From Gemmatimonadales bacterium (GTDB lineage: Bacteria > Gemmatimonadota > Gemmatimonadetes > Longimicrobiales > Gaopeijiaceae): a DNA stretch of 64,000 nucleotides. Positions 9,398 through 19,496 of this stretch are shown piece by piece. Within the stretch, counting starts at the first letter, position 1; the number at the start of each line of letters is the position of its first letter. The notes beneath the pieces were generated by a model that saw only the letters and a program-made list of their open reading frames with translations, made no database searches and had not been told where the DNA came from. The stretch lies in assembly GCA_007692665.1 (NCBI GenBank), contig REBP01000134.1, positions 1 through 64,000 on the forward strand, written 5' to 3'. The position numbers and the translations under genes were made by a program.

Positions 9398-10314
9398 CCG
9401 TTGCCCTCGCTTCGTCGCGGGGCTGGGCGCGGACACCCGCCGGAATCGGGGTCTGGGGACTGCTGGCCTTCACGGTGGTCGCCCTGGCGGGATACGGCGT
9501 GTTCGGTCAGAACCCGCATCTGATTCCCGCGGGGATGATCGGTTTCTGGCAGATTTCCTACTCGTTCTTCGCGCGGTTCCACATCATTGTCGGGGCAGCG
9601 GCCATTGCGGTCGCCCTGGTGGCGTGGGCCGGACTCCGGTGGCTTCCCTCCCTCGTGGCGGTCTACCTCCTCGCGCTCCTGGCGGAGTACGTGGGGACCG
9701 GTTCGGGCCTCCCGTTCGGTGCCTACGAGTACACGACCCTGCTGGGCACGAAGATCGGGGACCAGGTTCCCTGGGTGATCCCGCTCTCCTGGTACCTCAT
9801 GGTGCTTCCGGCGTGGATCATCGCCCGCAACACCTTTCCGGCGGACCGGCAGTGGGCGGCCCGGATGGGGTTTGCCGCCGTGATCCTCACGATCTGGGAC
9901 CTGGCGCTGGACCCGGCCATGAGCTTCGAATCCCCCCTCTACTGGGTCTGGGGTGACTCGGGTCCGTACTACGGCATGCCGTGGCTGAACCTCGTCGGGT
10001 GGCTGGGAACGGGGGTCGTCCTGGCCGGTGCCATGGAGGGGCTGGGGATCCGGAGATGGGGTCGGACCATTCCCGTGGGATGGGCGCTGGCATACTACGG
10101 GATCACGCTCCTCATGCCCCTCGGGATGCTCGTCATCAAGGGATTCTGGCTTGCCGTGATCGTGACCGTACTCGCCTGCCTCGGGGCGGTGGGGATCCAC
10201 TGGCAGTTTGGCCCCCGCCGGGTGAAGCCGGGGCGACCCGACGTGGCTGCCTCGCCCATGGACCCTGCGGCTCCCCTCGAACGCCCCCTCGTCACGGGGG
10301 AGGGCGCGCGATGA
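9394..10314 (+). CDS. Carotenoid biosynthesis membrane protein (DUF422/CruF-like hydratase)
   Basis: Multi-TM; LLAEYVGTGSGLPFGAYEYTTLLGTKIGDQVPWVIPLSWYLMV typical of CruF-like; GTGA overlap with carH. Confidence 0.8.
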   Translation: MTVALASSRGWARTPAGIGVWGLLAFTVVALAGYGVFGQNPHLIPAGMIGFWQISYSFFARFHIIVGAAAIAVALVAWAGLRWLPSLVAVYLLALLAEYVGTGSGLPFGAYEYTTLLGTKIGDQVPWVIPLSWYLMVLPAWIIARNTFPADRQWAARMGFAAVILTIWDLALDPAMSFESPLYWVWGDSGPYYGMPWLNLVGWLGTGVVLAGAMEGLGIRRWGRTIPVGWALAYYGITLLMPLGMLVIKGFWLAVIVTVLACLGAVGIHWQFGPRRVKPGRPDVAASPMDPAAPLERPLVTGEGAR

Positions 10315-12311
10315 CTTCCGTACGATCACCTGGCGCGATCGAGGCAACCGAGCGGCTGCGCGCGGCTCTCGCGGCAGAGGCCCGCACCCTCCACGAGAGG
10401 CTCGGCATCCCGGAGCCGGCCCCGGGCGGAAAGATGCTTCGCCCGCTCATGGCCCGGGCCGCCGCCGGACTTCATGACCCCGGCGTGGAGGTCCTCAGGG
10501 GCGCGCTGGCGATCCAGATGGTTCACGAGGCCTCGCTCCTCCACGACGACATCCTGGACGACTGTGCGCTTCGCCGGGGAGAAGCGTCCCTGGCCGCGAG
10601 GGCCGGGCTCCCTGCGGCACTGGTGGAGGGGGACCACCTCCTGACCTCCGCCTACCGCGTCGCTGCCTCCACCGGGTCTCTGCCCTTCGTGGAGTGCTTC
10701 AGTCGAGCCGTGGAGCGGACGGTCGCCGGAGAGAAGGCCCAGGCGCGGGCTGCCGGCCGCTGGCTTACCGAGGCGGAGTACCGCGAGATCATCGCGGGCA
10801 AGTCGGGGGAGCTCTTCGGGTGTGCCGCGTCGCTTGCGGCCCACCTCCGGAACGATCCCGAGGCGGCCGCGCGGGATCGCGCCCTCGGCGCCCGAACCGG
10901 CGAGATCTACCAGATGGTCGACGACTTCCTGGACCTCTGCCCCTCGGCCCGGCTTGGCAAGCCTCCGCTGCTTGATCTGAAGCAGCGGAAATGGACCTGG
11001 CCGCTGGCGGAGACCGGCGCCCTGGCCTTCCCGGACCCGTCGGGTTTCGACGACTTCGTGGTGTCACTCTTTCGGCCGGAGCGAGGCAGCGCTCCCTCTC
11101 CCATGTCCCGCGCCAGGGACCGCCTCGCCGCCCGGGTGAATGCGCTCATCCGCGACTGGAACACCGCGCATCCCGACGACGAGCTCGTGCCGGGGTTTCT
11201 CGCCTCGTGGCTCGAATCCGTCAACGCGACGCTGGAGCGGGAGGAAGCCGCGGCGCAGGGGTTCCCGCAGGGGCCCGCGGGCCGGACAGGGCCCGGAGGC
11301 GCGGTTGCCGAGGCGCCGTCGGATGAGGCGGCGGCGGCAGTCCACCGCGAAGCCGCCGCACTCGGCGGGCCCGGGGGCTGGCAGGCCTCCTTTGCCACGC
11401 ATGCCAGGACGTTCCGCTTCGCCGCCCGGCTCTTCCCTGCAGAGCAGGAGCGCCTCGTCGCCGGGGTGTACGCCTTCTGCCGCTTCACCGACGACCTCGT
11501 GGACCACGCGCCAGACCCGGATCCGAGGGTGCTGGAGGCGCGGCTTCGCGCGTGGACGGGACTGGTGCGCCGGGCGTGGAGCCATCAGGACACCGGCATC
11601 CCCCTGCTGGACGAGGTGCTTGGGGAGACGGCGCGCCGGGGTGTGCCGGTGCTCTACGCCGAGGAACTGATCCGGGGCGTGGCCATGGACCTGGAGCCTT
11701 CGGACTACCCGGACATGGCGGCACTCCGCGGGTACTCGTACCGGGTGGCCTCGGTGGTGGGGCTCTGGCTCACCGAACTCTTCGGGACGCATGCACCGGT
11801 GGTCCTTCGTCGGGCGGAGGCCCTCGGCCACGCCATGCAGCTCACCAACATTCTCCGGGACGTGGGAGAGGACTGGGGGCGGGGGCGCCTGTACCTTCCG
11901 CTGGACCGCATGGCGGCCCACGGCGTGGACCGCACGAGCCTCGACGAGGCGGTCCGCGGCGGCACCCTTCCCGAGGGGTGGATTCCCCTGATGGAGGAGC
12001 TTCTCGGGCACGCGGAAGCCGACTACCAGCTCGCCTTCGACGCGATTCCCGCGCTCCCGGTCTTCTTCCAGCGCCCGGTGGCGGTGGCCGCCCGGGTCTA
12101 CGGCGGGATCCACGACGAGATCCGGAAGAACGGCTACGACACGCTCACGCGGAGGGCGTGGACGCGGTTTCCGACGAAGCTCCGCCTGGGTGCGCGGGCG
12201 CTCCTCGAACTCCGGCGAACCCGGCGCGGCTTCACCTCGTCGGGAGAGGCGCTTCGGCCCTTTGCACCGATCGCTCCGCTTCCGCCTGCTGTACTGCGCG
12301 GCGGACCCTGA
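10311..12311 (+). CDS. Fusion protein: polyprenyl (GGPP) synthase N-terminal + phytoene/squalene synthase (CrtB) C-terminal
   Basis: N-term GKMLRP, HEASLLHDDILDD, YQMVDDFLD; C-term YAFCRFTDDLVDHAPD, QLTNILRDVGEDWGRGRLYLP; single 666-aa ORF. Confidence 0.9.
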   Translation: MTSVRSPGAIEATERLRAALAAEARTLHERLGIPEPAPGGKMLRPLMARAAAGLHDPGVEVLRGALAIQMVHEASLLHDDILDDCALRRGEASLAARAGLPAALVEGDHLLTSAYRVAASTGSLPFVECFSRAVERTVAGEKAQARAAGRWLTEAEYREIIAGKSGELFGCAASLAAHLRNDPEAAARDRALGARTGEIYQMVDDFLDLCPSARLGKPPLLDLKQRKWTWPLAETGALAFPDPSGFDDFVVSLFRPERGSAPSPMSRARDRLAARVNALIRDWNTAHPDDELVPGFLASWLESVNATLEREEAAAQGFPQGPAGRTGPGGAVAEAPSDEAAAAVHREAAALGGPGGWQASFATHARTFRFAARLFPAEQERLVAGVYAFCRFTDDLVDHAPDPDPRVLEARLRAWTGLVRRAWSHQDTGIPLLDEVLGETARRGVPVLYAEELIRGVAMDLEPSDYPDMAALRGYSYRVASVVGLWLTELFGTHAPVVLRRAEALGHAMQLTNILRDVGEDWGRGRLYLPLDRMAAHGVDRTSLDEAVRGGTLPEGWIPLMEELLGHAEADYQLAFDAIPALPVFFQRPVAVAARVYGGIHDEIRKNGYDTLTRRAWTRFPTKLRLGARALLELRRTRRGFTSSGEALRPFAPIAPLPPAVLRGGP

Positions 12312-14943
12312 CGAGGGTATCGGGCGTCACCGACATCGAGCTGATCCCGCAGTCCACCAGGAAGGGCGGAATCTCGTCGGGATAGTCCGACGGGGCCTGC
12401 CCGCAGATCCCGATCTCGAGTCCCCGGTCCCTGAAGGCCTTCACCGCCTGCCGGATGAGACCCTGGACGGCGGGGGAACGCGCGTCCGGGGGGTGCGCGT
12501 ACCCCTCGAGATCGTCCCGGGAAACGGCGTACACGGTCTGCACCAGGTCGTTGGAGCCGATGGATCCGCCGGTGAGCCCCATGGCGTCGATGAAGGCATC
12601 GGCCTCGAGCACGTTGGAGGGGATCTCCACCATGAGGAAGAGGGGGGTTCCCGAGTCCGGGCCCACCCCGGCCGCATCCAGGGCCACCACCACTTCCCGC
12701 CCTTCGGCAGGGGAGCGGCAGAAGGGGATCATGAGCTGCAGGTTGTCGAGGCCCACCTCGTCGCGGACCCGGGCGAGCGCCTTCAGTTCAAGCTCGAAGG
12801 CGGGGAAGAAGCGAGGGTCCACGTACCGGGCCGCACCCCGCCACCCGATCATCGGGTTCTCCTCCCTCGGCTCGAAGAGGCGTCCCCCCAGCAGGTCCCG
12901 GTACTCGTTGGACTTGAGGTCCGAGAGCCGGACGAGCACCGGCCGCGGATAGAAGGCGGCACAGATCAGCGCCACCCCGGAGCGGATCCGGTCCACGAAG
13001 AACTCGGAGGGGGACGCATACCCGGGAATCCGACGTTCCACGGCGCCCATGAGGGTGCCGAGTTCGAACCGGTCCTCCTGGAGAAGGTGGTCCCGGAAGG
13101 GCTGAAGTCCGGGTGCCAGCTCCCCCGTCTCGGCAAAGTGCCGAAGCTCGTCGAACCAGACGAGGGCGAGCGGGTGGATGCCGACCTGCGCAGTGAGGAT
13201 GAACTCGAGCCGAGCCAGGCCGACCCCTTCCGACGGGAGCATGGCATCCCCGGGTGAATTGCCCGGAAAGCCGACGTTCAGCTTGACCCCGGTGGCCAGG
13301 GGAACCCCGTCCTCCATCTGGACCTCCTCCACCTCGAAGGGGTGGATCCCGTCGTACACGACGCCCACGTCTCCCTCGGCGCAGCTCCCCGTGACCTCCT
13401 GGAGGTTCTCGAGCGTCTCCATGGCGCCCGCCACCCCGACGAGGGCCGGAATCCCGAACTCCCGGGCCACGATGGCGGCGTGGGAGGTGCGTCCGCCCCG
13501 CTCCGTGATGATGAGGGAGGCCTCCTTCATGAGGGGTTCCCAGTCCGGTGTCGTGATGGAGGTCACGAGGACGTCGCCGGGATCGAAGATCCGCTCCTCG
13601 GCCGGGAGGTCCGCCAGGTCCCCCTCGCTCCCGTGGCGCTCCCGGAGCGCCCGCTTCCGCACGATGACTTCCTCGTAGTCGCGGTAGATGCGGACGGCGC
13701 CCGCCCCGATGCGCGTGCCCACGGCAAGGCCCTTGAGGAGGACCTTGTCCTCGTCCCGGAGCCTCGCCACCAGCGAGGGCTCCATGCGCCATGTCCGGAG
13801 CACGGAGCCGCTTCCGCCGGCGTTGCCGTGAATCGTCTCGGGTCGGCTCTGCACGATGAAGAGTTCGCCGGTGATGCCGTCCTTGGCCCATTCCACGTCC
13901 ATGGGGCGGCCGTAGTGTTCCTCGATGCGAAGGGCCATGCGGGCCAGCTCCAGCACGTCCTCCTCGGGGATCGACCAGTCACGGCGACGGCTGGCCTCGA
14001 CGTCGACGGACTCGGTCCGCGTCCCCCCCTGCATCGAGTAGACGAGCTTCCGGTCCTTGGCGCCCAGCGTCCGGTGCACCATGGCGCGGGTGCCTCGCCG
14101 AACGCCGTCCTTCCAGACCAGGAACGTGTCCGGCGTAACCGTCCCCTGCACCACGAACTCGCCCAGGCCGTAGGCCGCGGTGATGTGGATGAGGTTGGGG
14201 TTGCCCGAGTCCGGATCCACCGTGAAGAGGACGCCGGAGGAGGCGAGGTCGGAGCGGACCATCTTCATGATGACCACGGCGACGGCGCTCCCCAGCGGGT
14301 CGATGCCGTGGTGGCGCTGGTACGAGATTGCCCGCTCGGTGAAGGCCGAGGCCACGCAGGCCCGCCAGTTGTCCACCACGGCGTCCCCCCCCCGGACATT
14401 GAGGAACGACTCGTACTGTCCCGCGAAGGAGGCGAGTTCCGAGTCCTCGACGGTGGCGGAGGACCGGACGGCCGCATCCACCCCTTCGCCGTACCGTGCC
14501 TCCAGCTCGGCATAGCCTTCGCGGATGCGGGACTCGAGGAGAGAGGGGAGGGGCGTGGCGGTCACGAGGGCTCGGGCGAGAGCGGCGCGTCCGCCGGCGT
14601 CCTCTTCCGATACCTCCTCGAAAAGGAGGCGGAGGGCGTCCTCCAGCGTCGTTCCGGGCGAGAGCCTCCGCCGGAGCGTCCCCCAGAGACGCAGGGCCTC
14701 CTCGGCGTGGGGAGACGCGTGGAGCTCGGGGTCCGGCTCGGCGGCGACGGTCTCGGTGAGGAAATAGCGGAAGGAAGCCGCCGTCGTGGCGAATCCGCCC
14801 GGCACCCGGATCCCGGCGCCCGAGAGCTCCCGGATCATTTCTCCGAGAGAGGCGCCCTTGCCGCCGACGCGGGGACGATCTTCTGAACCAACGCGGTCCA
14901 GGGGGAGGAGAATGGCTTCGCCGTCGGGAGTCATGGATGTCAT
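12232..14943 (-). CDS. ppsA: Phosphoenolpyruvate synthase / PEP-utilising enzyme
   Basis: VGGKGASLGEMIREL, TERGGRTSHAAIVAREFGIPALVG phosphohistidine domain, C-terminal NDLVQTVYAVSRDD, EIGICGQAPSD. Confidence 0.9.
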   Translation of the reverse strand: MTSMTPDGEAILLPLDRVGSEDRPRVGGKGASLGEMIRELSGAGIRVPGGFATTAASFRYFLTETVAAEPDPELHASPHAEEALRLWGTLRRRLSPGTTLEDALRLLFEEVSEEDAGGRAALARALVTATPLPSLLESRIREGYAELEARYGEGVDAAVRSSATVEDSELASFAGQYESFLNVRGGDAVVDNWRACVASAFTERAISYQRHHGIDPLGSAVAVVIMKMVRSDLASSGVLFTVDPDSGNPNLIHITAAYGLGEFVVQGTVTPDTFLVWKDGVRRGTRAMVHRTLGAKDRKLVYSMQGGTRTESVDVEASRRRDWSIPEEDVLELARMALRIEEHYGRPMDVEWAKDGITGELFIVQSRPETIHGNAGGSGSVLRTWRMEPSLVARLRDEDKVLLKGLAVGTRIGAGAVRIYRDYEEVIVRKRALRERHGSEGDLADLPAEERIFDPGDVLVTSITTPDWEPLMKEASLIITERGGRTSHAAIVAREFGIPALVGVAGAMETLENLQEVTGSCAEGDVGVVYDGIHPFEVEEVQMEDGVPLATGVKLNVGFPGNSPGDAMLPSEGVGLARLEFILTAQVGIHPLALVWFDELRHFAETGELAPGLQPFRDHLLQEDRFELGTLMGAVERRIPGYASPSEFFVDRIRSGVALICAAFYPRPVLVRLSDLKSNEYRDLLGGRLFEPREENPMIGWRGAARYVDPRFFPAFELELKALARVRDEVGLDNLQLMIPFCRSPAEGREVVVALDAAGVGPDSGTPLFLMVEIPSNVLEADAFIDAMGLTGGSIGSNDLVQTVYAVSRDDLEGYAHPPDARSPAVQGLIRQAVKAFRDRGLEIGICGQAPSDYPDEIPPFLVDCGISSMSVTPDTLVRVRRAVQQAEAERSVQRAEAPLPTR

Positions 14944-15005
14944 CCGCGTGGGTGGGTGGTCGGGGTCACCGACCCCCTCGCTGCGTCCACGGTTCCCCTG
15001 TGGTT

Positions 15006-16091
15006 TCAGCGAACGGGGGTCAGGAACTCCTCCGGTATGCCGTCGGCCCACTCCCGTGGAGGGAGCATCTGGTGCAGTCGGTGCTCGAAGGTTCCTTCCG
15101 GCCAGCTGAGGTTGTAGCCCCAGTTGGCCGAGGGCGGCATGCTCATGAGCACGCTTTCGATGCGGGCATGGGTCTGAAGGCCGAACTTGGTGCCCCGGTC
15201 GTGGACCAGGTTGAACTCTGCATAGCGACCCCGGCGGACAAGCTGGAGTTCCTTCTCCCGGGCTCCCCAGGGCATCGGCTTCCGGCGGTCCACGATGGGC
15301 CCATAGGCCTCCAGCATTGCAAGACCCACGCCGCGCACCAGCGCGAAGGCTTCCTCGGCTTCGAGGTCGCCGTTCTCGCCGGGCCTCAGGTTGTCGAAGA
15401 AGATCCCCCCGACGCCGCGGTTCTCGTTGTCGCGGTGGATGTTCACGAAGTAGCGGTCGCACCAGGCCTTGAAGCGCGCGTAGTAGTCCGGATGGTGCTC
15501 CATGCAGATGCGGCGAAGGGTCTGGTGGAAGTGAACGGCGTCCTCGGGGTGCGGATGGGTGGGCGTCAGGTCGAGCCCGCCGCCGAACCAGTGGTCCACG
15601 AGCTGACCATCGGGGCGGTTCAGCTGGAAGTAACGCACGTTCATGTGGACAATGGGCACCATGGGGCTGCGCGGGTGACACACCACGCTCACCCCGGTGG
15701 CGAAGAAGTCCACCTGCTCCGTGGTTGTCCGGTCCGACCCCAGGCGAGCCGCCATTTCGGCGGGAATCTCACCACCCCCGGCGAAACGGTTCACCCCCAC
15801 CTTCTCGAAGGTCCCTCCGTCGGTGAGGACCCGGGAGACGCCGCCACCCCCGCCCGGACGCAGCCATGCGTCCTCCTGGAACTTCCCGCCGCCGTCCCGC
15901 TGCTCGAAGAAATCGGTGAGGGTGTCCTGCAGGACCTGCATCCAGCGCCCGACACGCGGGCGGAGGGGGAGAGACTCCTCCGGGCGCGACAGGTCGAGGG
16001 TTGCCGCTGCGGGTCCCAGGAACGGGTCCTGGAGGAGGTTCGATCCGAGGATCATGGGAGCGTTGCCGGGAAGAGGAGCCTGGGAAGACAT
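15006..16091 (-). CDS. hemF: Oxygen-dependent coproporphyrinogen III oxidase
   Basis: VHMNVRYF, WFGGGLDLTP, CDRYFVNIHRDNENRGVGGIFFDNL, RRGRYAEFNLVHDRGTKFGL. Confidence 0.95.
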   Translation of the reverse strand: MSSQAPLPGNAPMILGSNLLQDPFLGPAAATLDLSRPEESLPLRPRVGRWMQVLQDTLTDFFEQRDGGGKFQEDAWLRPGGGGGVSRVLTDGGTFEKVGVNRFAGGGEIPAEMAARLGSDRTTTEQVDFFATGVSVVCHPRSPMVPIVHMNVRYFQLNRPDGQLVDHWFGGGLDLTPTHPHPEDAVHFHQTLRRICMEHHPDYYARFKAWCDRYFVNIHRDNENRGVGGIFFDNLRPGENGDLEAEEAFALVRGVGLAMLEAYGPIVDRRKPMPWGAREKELQLVRRGRYAEFNLVHDRGTKFGLQTHARIESVLMSMPPSANWGYNLSWPEGTFEHRLHQMLPPREWADGIPEEFLTPVR

Positions 16092-16093
16092 GG

Positions 16094-17383
16094 TTACCTC
16101 GATTCCGAAGGGAGTCCACCGGGGGCGGACACGTCGCTGAACAGGTGCTGCAGGGCCCGGGAGAGCGTCGCCTGGTCTTCGTCGCTCACCGACCCGCTGC
16201 TCCGCATGGTGCGCATGGCCATCATGGGTCGACTGAGCACCCGGGCGGCGATGCGGCGGGCGGCGCGATCGGCCAGGTCCCGGTCGCCCTCGGCCACGAA
16301 GCGCACTTCGCGGCGGCAGATCTCGACGACCCACTCCTGCAGGGGGCGAAGGGCGTCGCGGGCCTCGGCCGCCGACACCCACTCGTGGAAGTCCGAAGCC
16401 TCCTCCTCCACGATGCGTTCGGCCTGGGGTATGGCGTCCTGCCGTGCTTCCTCGATGGCTGCGGTCTCCGGGTGGACGTCGTCCAGCCCCGTAAGGGAGA
16501 TCCCGGGGAGGAGGGCCACCTCGGGGGAGACGTTCCGCGGCATGGAGAGATCCACGACGGGAAGCACCCGCCCCGGGGCCCGGCCGGCCAGCATGCGGTG
16601 GTCGACCCATGCGCCGGGCGCACCGGTGGCGACCAGCACGCCGCCGGCGTCCGGGAGGTGCCGGGGCAGGTCATCGAGGCCGCCGGATTCTCCGCCCCAT
16701 TCCCGGGCGAGATCCGCGGCCCGCTGCGGCGTCCGATTGAGCAGGATCACCTCGACGCCGTCGGTGGCGGCCAGGGCGCGGGCCGCATGGCTCCCGATCT
16801 TTCCGGCACCGAGGACGATGATGCGGCGCGGTGACCCGGCGGGAAGCCGCTCCATGAGGTGGCGGGCGGCTTCGGAGCCGACGGACCGATGGCCCGACAT
16901 GAGGCGGGTCTCGCGCCGGACGCGCTTGCCGGCCCGGATCGCCGTGTCGAAGAGCCGGTGCAGATGCGTTCCCACGGTGCCCGCAGCCTGTGCATCCCGG
17001 TATCCGCGGCGGACCTGCCCGAGGATGTGAATGTCTCCGAGGATCTGCGATTCGAGGCCCCCGGCGACCCGGAGCAGGTGGCGGACCCCGGAGAACCCCT
17101 GGAGGAGCTGGAGCGGGGGCGTGGCCCTGTCCGGGTCCTCGCCCACCGCCCGGGCCCAGGCGCGGGCGAGCCCGAGGGCTTCGGCGGCCGGGTCGCGGGA
17201 CCAGGTCACGAGTTCGGTGCGATTGCAGGTACGCACGACGACCAGTTCCTCCACCAGCCGGGACGCCTCCTGCTGGAGTCTCGCGAGGGCCGCATCGTCC
17301 AGCGTCCAGCGTTCCCGGACCTCCACGCGGGCCGTGCGGAAATCGATCCCCAGCAGGGCCGGGACTCCGCGGGTCATCCCCAT
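16094..17383 (-). CDS. hemA: Glutamyl-tRNA reductase
   Basis: VVRTCNRTEL, ESQILGDIHILGQVRRGYRDAQ, VLGAGKIGSHAARAL, VDLSMPRNVSPEV. Confidence 0.95.
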   Translation of the reverse strand: MGMTRGVPALLGIDFRTARVEVRERWTLDDAALARLQQEASRLVEELVVVRTCNRTELVTWSRDPAAEALGLARAWARAVGEDPDRATPPLQLLQGFSGVRHLLRVAGGLESQILGDIHILGQVRRGYRDAQAAGTVGTHLHRLFDTAIRAGKRVRRETRLMSGHRSVGSEAARHLMERLPAGSPRRIIVLGAGKIGSHAARALAATDGVEVILLNRTPQRAADLAREWGGESGGLDDLPRHLPDAGGVLVATGAPGAWVDHRMLAGRAPGRVLPVVDLSMPRNVSPEVALLPGISLTGLDDVHPETAAIEEARQDAIPQAERIVEEEASDFHEWVSAAEARDALRPLQEWVVEICRREVRFVAEGDRDLADRAARRIAARVLSRPMMAMRTMRSSGSVSDEDQATLSRALQHLFSDVSAPGGLPSESR

Positions 17384-18312
17384 TTCCGGGCCTCCCCTGC
17401 CTGCGGGAACCCGGCCGCCTTTCGGGCCAGGGCCTCGAGCAGCACCCTCCCCTCGGCGTCGAGGCCGGGGACCGTATCCAGGTGGCCGATGGCCCGGCCC
17501 AGGAGGCGTTCGCTCTGGGCGCGGGGTGCCCGCCCCCCGGGGCCCTTCCCGAGGCGGCCGTCCTCCTTCCAGTCCTCGGCATCGTCGGCAAGCTGGTAGG
17601 CCCAGCCAAGATCCCTGCCGAACCGGACCAGCGCCTCCCGCGTCTCCAGGTTGGCGGAAGCGCAACGTGCGCCCGCCTCGAGCGCGAAGGCCGAGAGCGC
17701 CGTGGTCTTCTTCCGGTGGAGACGTCGTGGGGCGCCCCCGCTCATGAAGGCGCCCGTCAGGTCCACCGCCTGCCCCCCGGACATGCCCGCGAGGCCGAAC
17801 GCCCCACCCCAGGCCGCAGCAAGCGCGCCTCCCTCTTCGGGCACGTTCCCCAGGAGCTCGGCGGCGCGCCCGAGGAGCGACAGCGCCACCAGGACCGCCC
17901 CGCCCGTCCCCACCTGGCGATGCGTCGAGGCCACGCCCCTCCGTTCGTCGGCGTCGTCCATGCAGGGGAGGTCGTCGAGAACCAGGGAGGCGGTGTGCGT
18001 GAGCTCGACCGCCACGGCCGCGGGAATCGCGGCCTCGAAGGTCCCCCCGGCGGCCCGCGCGGCGGCCAGCGTGAGGAGAGGGCGCCAACGGCTCCCCGGC
18101 GCACCCGTCACCCCAACCGCAGCCGCCAGCGCCTCTCCCACCACCGGGGTCAGCCCGGCGGGGGGGCGGACCGACGCCGCCAGGGCCGCCTCGAAGGTCG
18201 GGAGGACCTCGGCGGTGAAGCGGTGCAGGGGTCCGGGAACCGATGCGGGTGCCGGCACGCGGTGCACCGGAGTCCCCGAAGGGAGCGAGAGGGGGGACGT
18301 GTTTCCGTTCAT
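17374..18312 (-). CDS. crtE: Polyprenyl/geranylgeranyl diphosphate synthase
   Basis: VLDDLPCMDDADERRG (first Asp-rich motif), GQAVDLTG, KKTTALSAFALEAGA; second Asp-rich region LADDAEDW. Confidence 0.85.
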   Translation of the reverse strand: MNGNTSPLSLPSGTPVHRVPAPASVPGPLHRFTAEVLPTFEAALAASVRPPAGLTPVVGEALAAAVGVTGAPGSRWRPLLTLAAARAAGGTFEAAIPAAVAVELTHTASLVLDDLPCMDDADERRGVASTHRQVGTGGAVLVALSLLGRAAELLGNVPEEGGALAAAWGGAFGLAGMSGGQAVDLTGAFMSGGAPRRLHRKKTTALSAFALEAGARCASANLETREALVRFGRDLGWAYQLADDAEDWKEDGRLGKGPGGRAPRAQSERLLGRAIGHLDTVPGLDAEGRVLLEALARKAAGFPQAGEARKWG

Positions 18313-19496
18313 GTCGATACCAGCCCCGTCAGGTGACCGATGTTCTTGAAGAAGATCCTTGCGTGGGCCAGGGGCCGGGCCTTGACCAGTTCCTTCTGCA
18401 TGTAGCCCTCGAAGGTGAGTTCCTGGACGTCCCGGTCCCGGCAGATGGCGACGAACCGCTCCCGGCGATTGTCCGTGGTGTACCAGAAGTCCTGCATGAT
18501 TCCGAGGACCCGGAAGACCATGCCGTGCGTCCGGAGGAACCGCTTGCGGGCCCTTGCCAGCGCCTTCGGGTTGCCGGTCTGGAGCATCTCGTGGACCGCC
18601 TGGGCGGCCACCCGACCCCCGGTCATGGCGTAGAAGATGCCTTCGCCCGACGAGGGGGCGACGACCCCGGCGGCGTCGCCGGCGAGGATCACGTCACGGC
18701 CGTTCTCCCACCGCTTGAGCGGCTTCAGGGGAATCGGGGCGCCCTCGCGCTTGATCGTCTCCAGGGTGTCGAGCCCGGTCTCCTTCCGGAGGTCCCTGAT
18801 CGCGCCGCGCATGTCGAAGCCTCGCTGCTCCGTGCCGGTCCCGATGCTCGTGGTGTCGCCGTGGGGGAAGACCCAGGAGTAGAAGTCCGGCGAGAAGCGT
18901 CCGTTGTAGTAGACATCGCAGCGCGCCGGCCCGAAGACCTCCGAGGCATCCTTCGGTGACTGGACGATCTCGTGGTAGGCGAACACGTAGCGGGCCTGCT
19001 CCGACCCGGGGATCGCCTGCCTGGCCACCTGGGAGAGGGCGCCGTCGGCACCGACCACGACCTTCGCCCGCACGCGCACCTCCCTGCCGGAGCGGGAGCC
19101 GCCCTCGTTGTAGCGAACCACCGGGGAGCCGGTCCCTGCCTCCTCGACGGCCACGAAGTTGCCCGCCACGCGCCGGGCGCCCCGGGACTCGGCCCGGGTC
19201 CGCAGCCACTCGTCGAAGGGACCCCGGTCCACCATGCCCACGAACCCGTCGCCCACCGGGATGTCCACGCTGCGCCCGGTGGGCGAAAGGATGCGTGCGG
19301 TGTCCACGCGGGCCACGAGCATTTCCTCCGGGACCTCGAACTCGTCGAGGAGCCGGGGGGGCACGGCACCGCCGCAGGGCTTCACTCGGCCCTTCCGGTC
19401 CAGGAGCAGCACCGAGTACCCGCGGGTCGCCAGGTCACACGCCGCCGTTGCCCCCGAGGGGCCTCCTCCCACCACGACCACGTCAAAGCTTTCCAT
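18309..19496 (-). CDS. bchP: Geranylgeranyl reductase
   Basis: FDVVVVGGGPSGATAACDLA, RKGRVKPCGGAVPPRLL, AGDAAGVVAPSSGEGIFYAMTGGRVAA. Confidence 0.95.
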   Translation of the reverse strand: MESFDVVVVGGGPSGATAACDLATRGYSVLLLDRKGRVKPCGGAVPPRLLDEFEVPEEMLVARVDTARILSPTGRSVDIPVGDGFVGMVDRGPFDEWLRTRAESRGARRVAGNFVAVEEAGTGSPVVRYNEGGSRSGREVRVRAKVVVGADGALSQVARQAIPGSEQARYVFAYHEIVQSPKDASEVFGPARCDVYYNGRFSPDFYSWVFPHGDTTSIGTGTEQRGFDMRGAIRDLRKETGLDTLETIKREGAPIPLKPLKRWENGRDVILAGDAAGVVAPSSGEGIFYAMTGGRVAAQAVHEMLQTGNPKALARARKRFLRTHGMVFRVLGIMQDFWYTTDNRRERFVAICRDRDVQELTFEGYMQKELVKARPLAHARIFFKNIGHLTGLVST

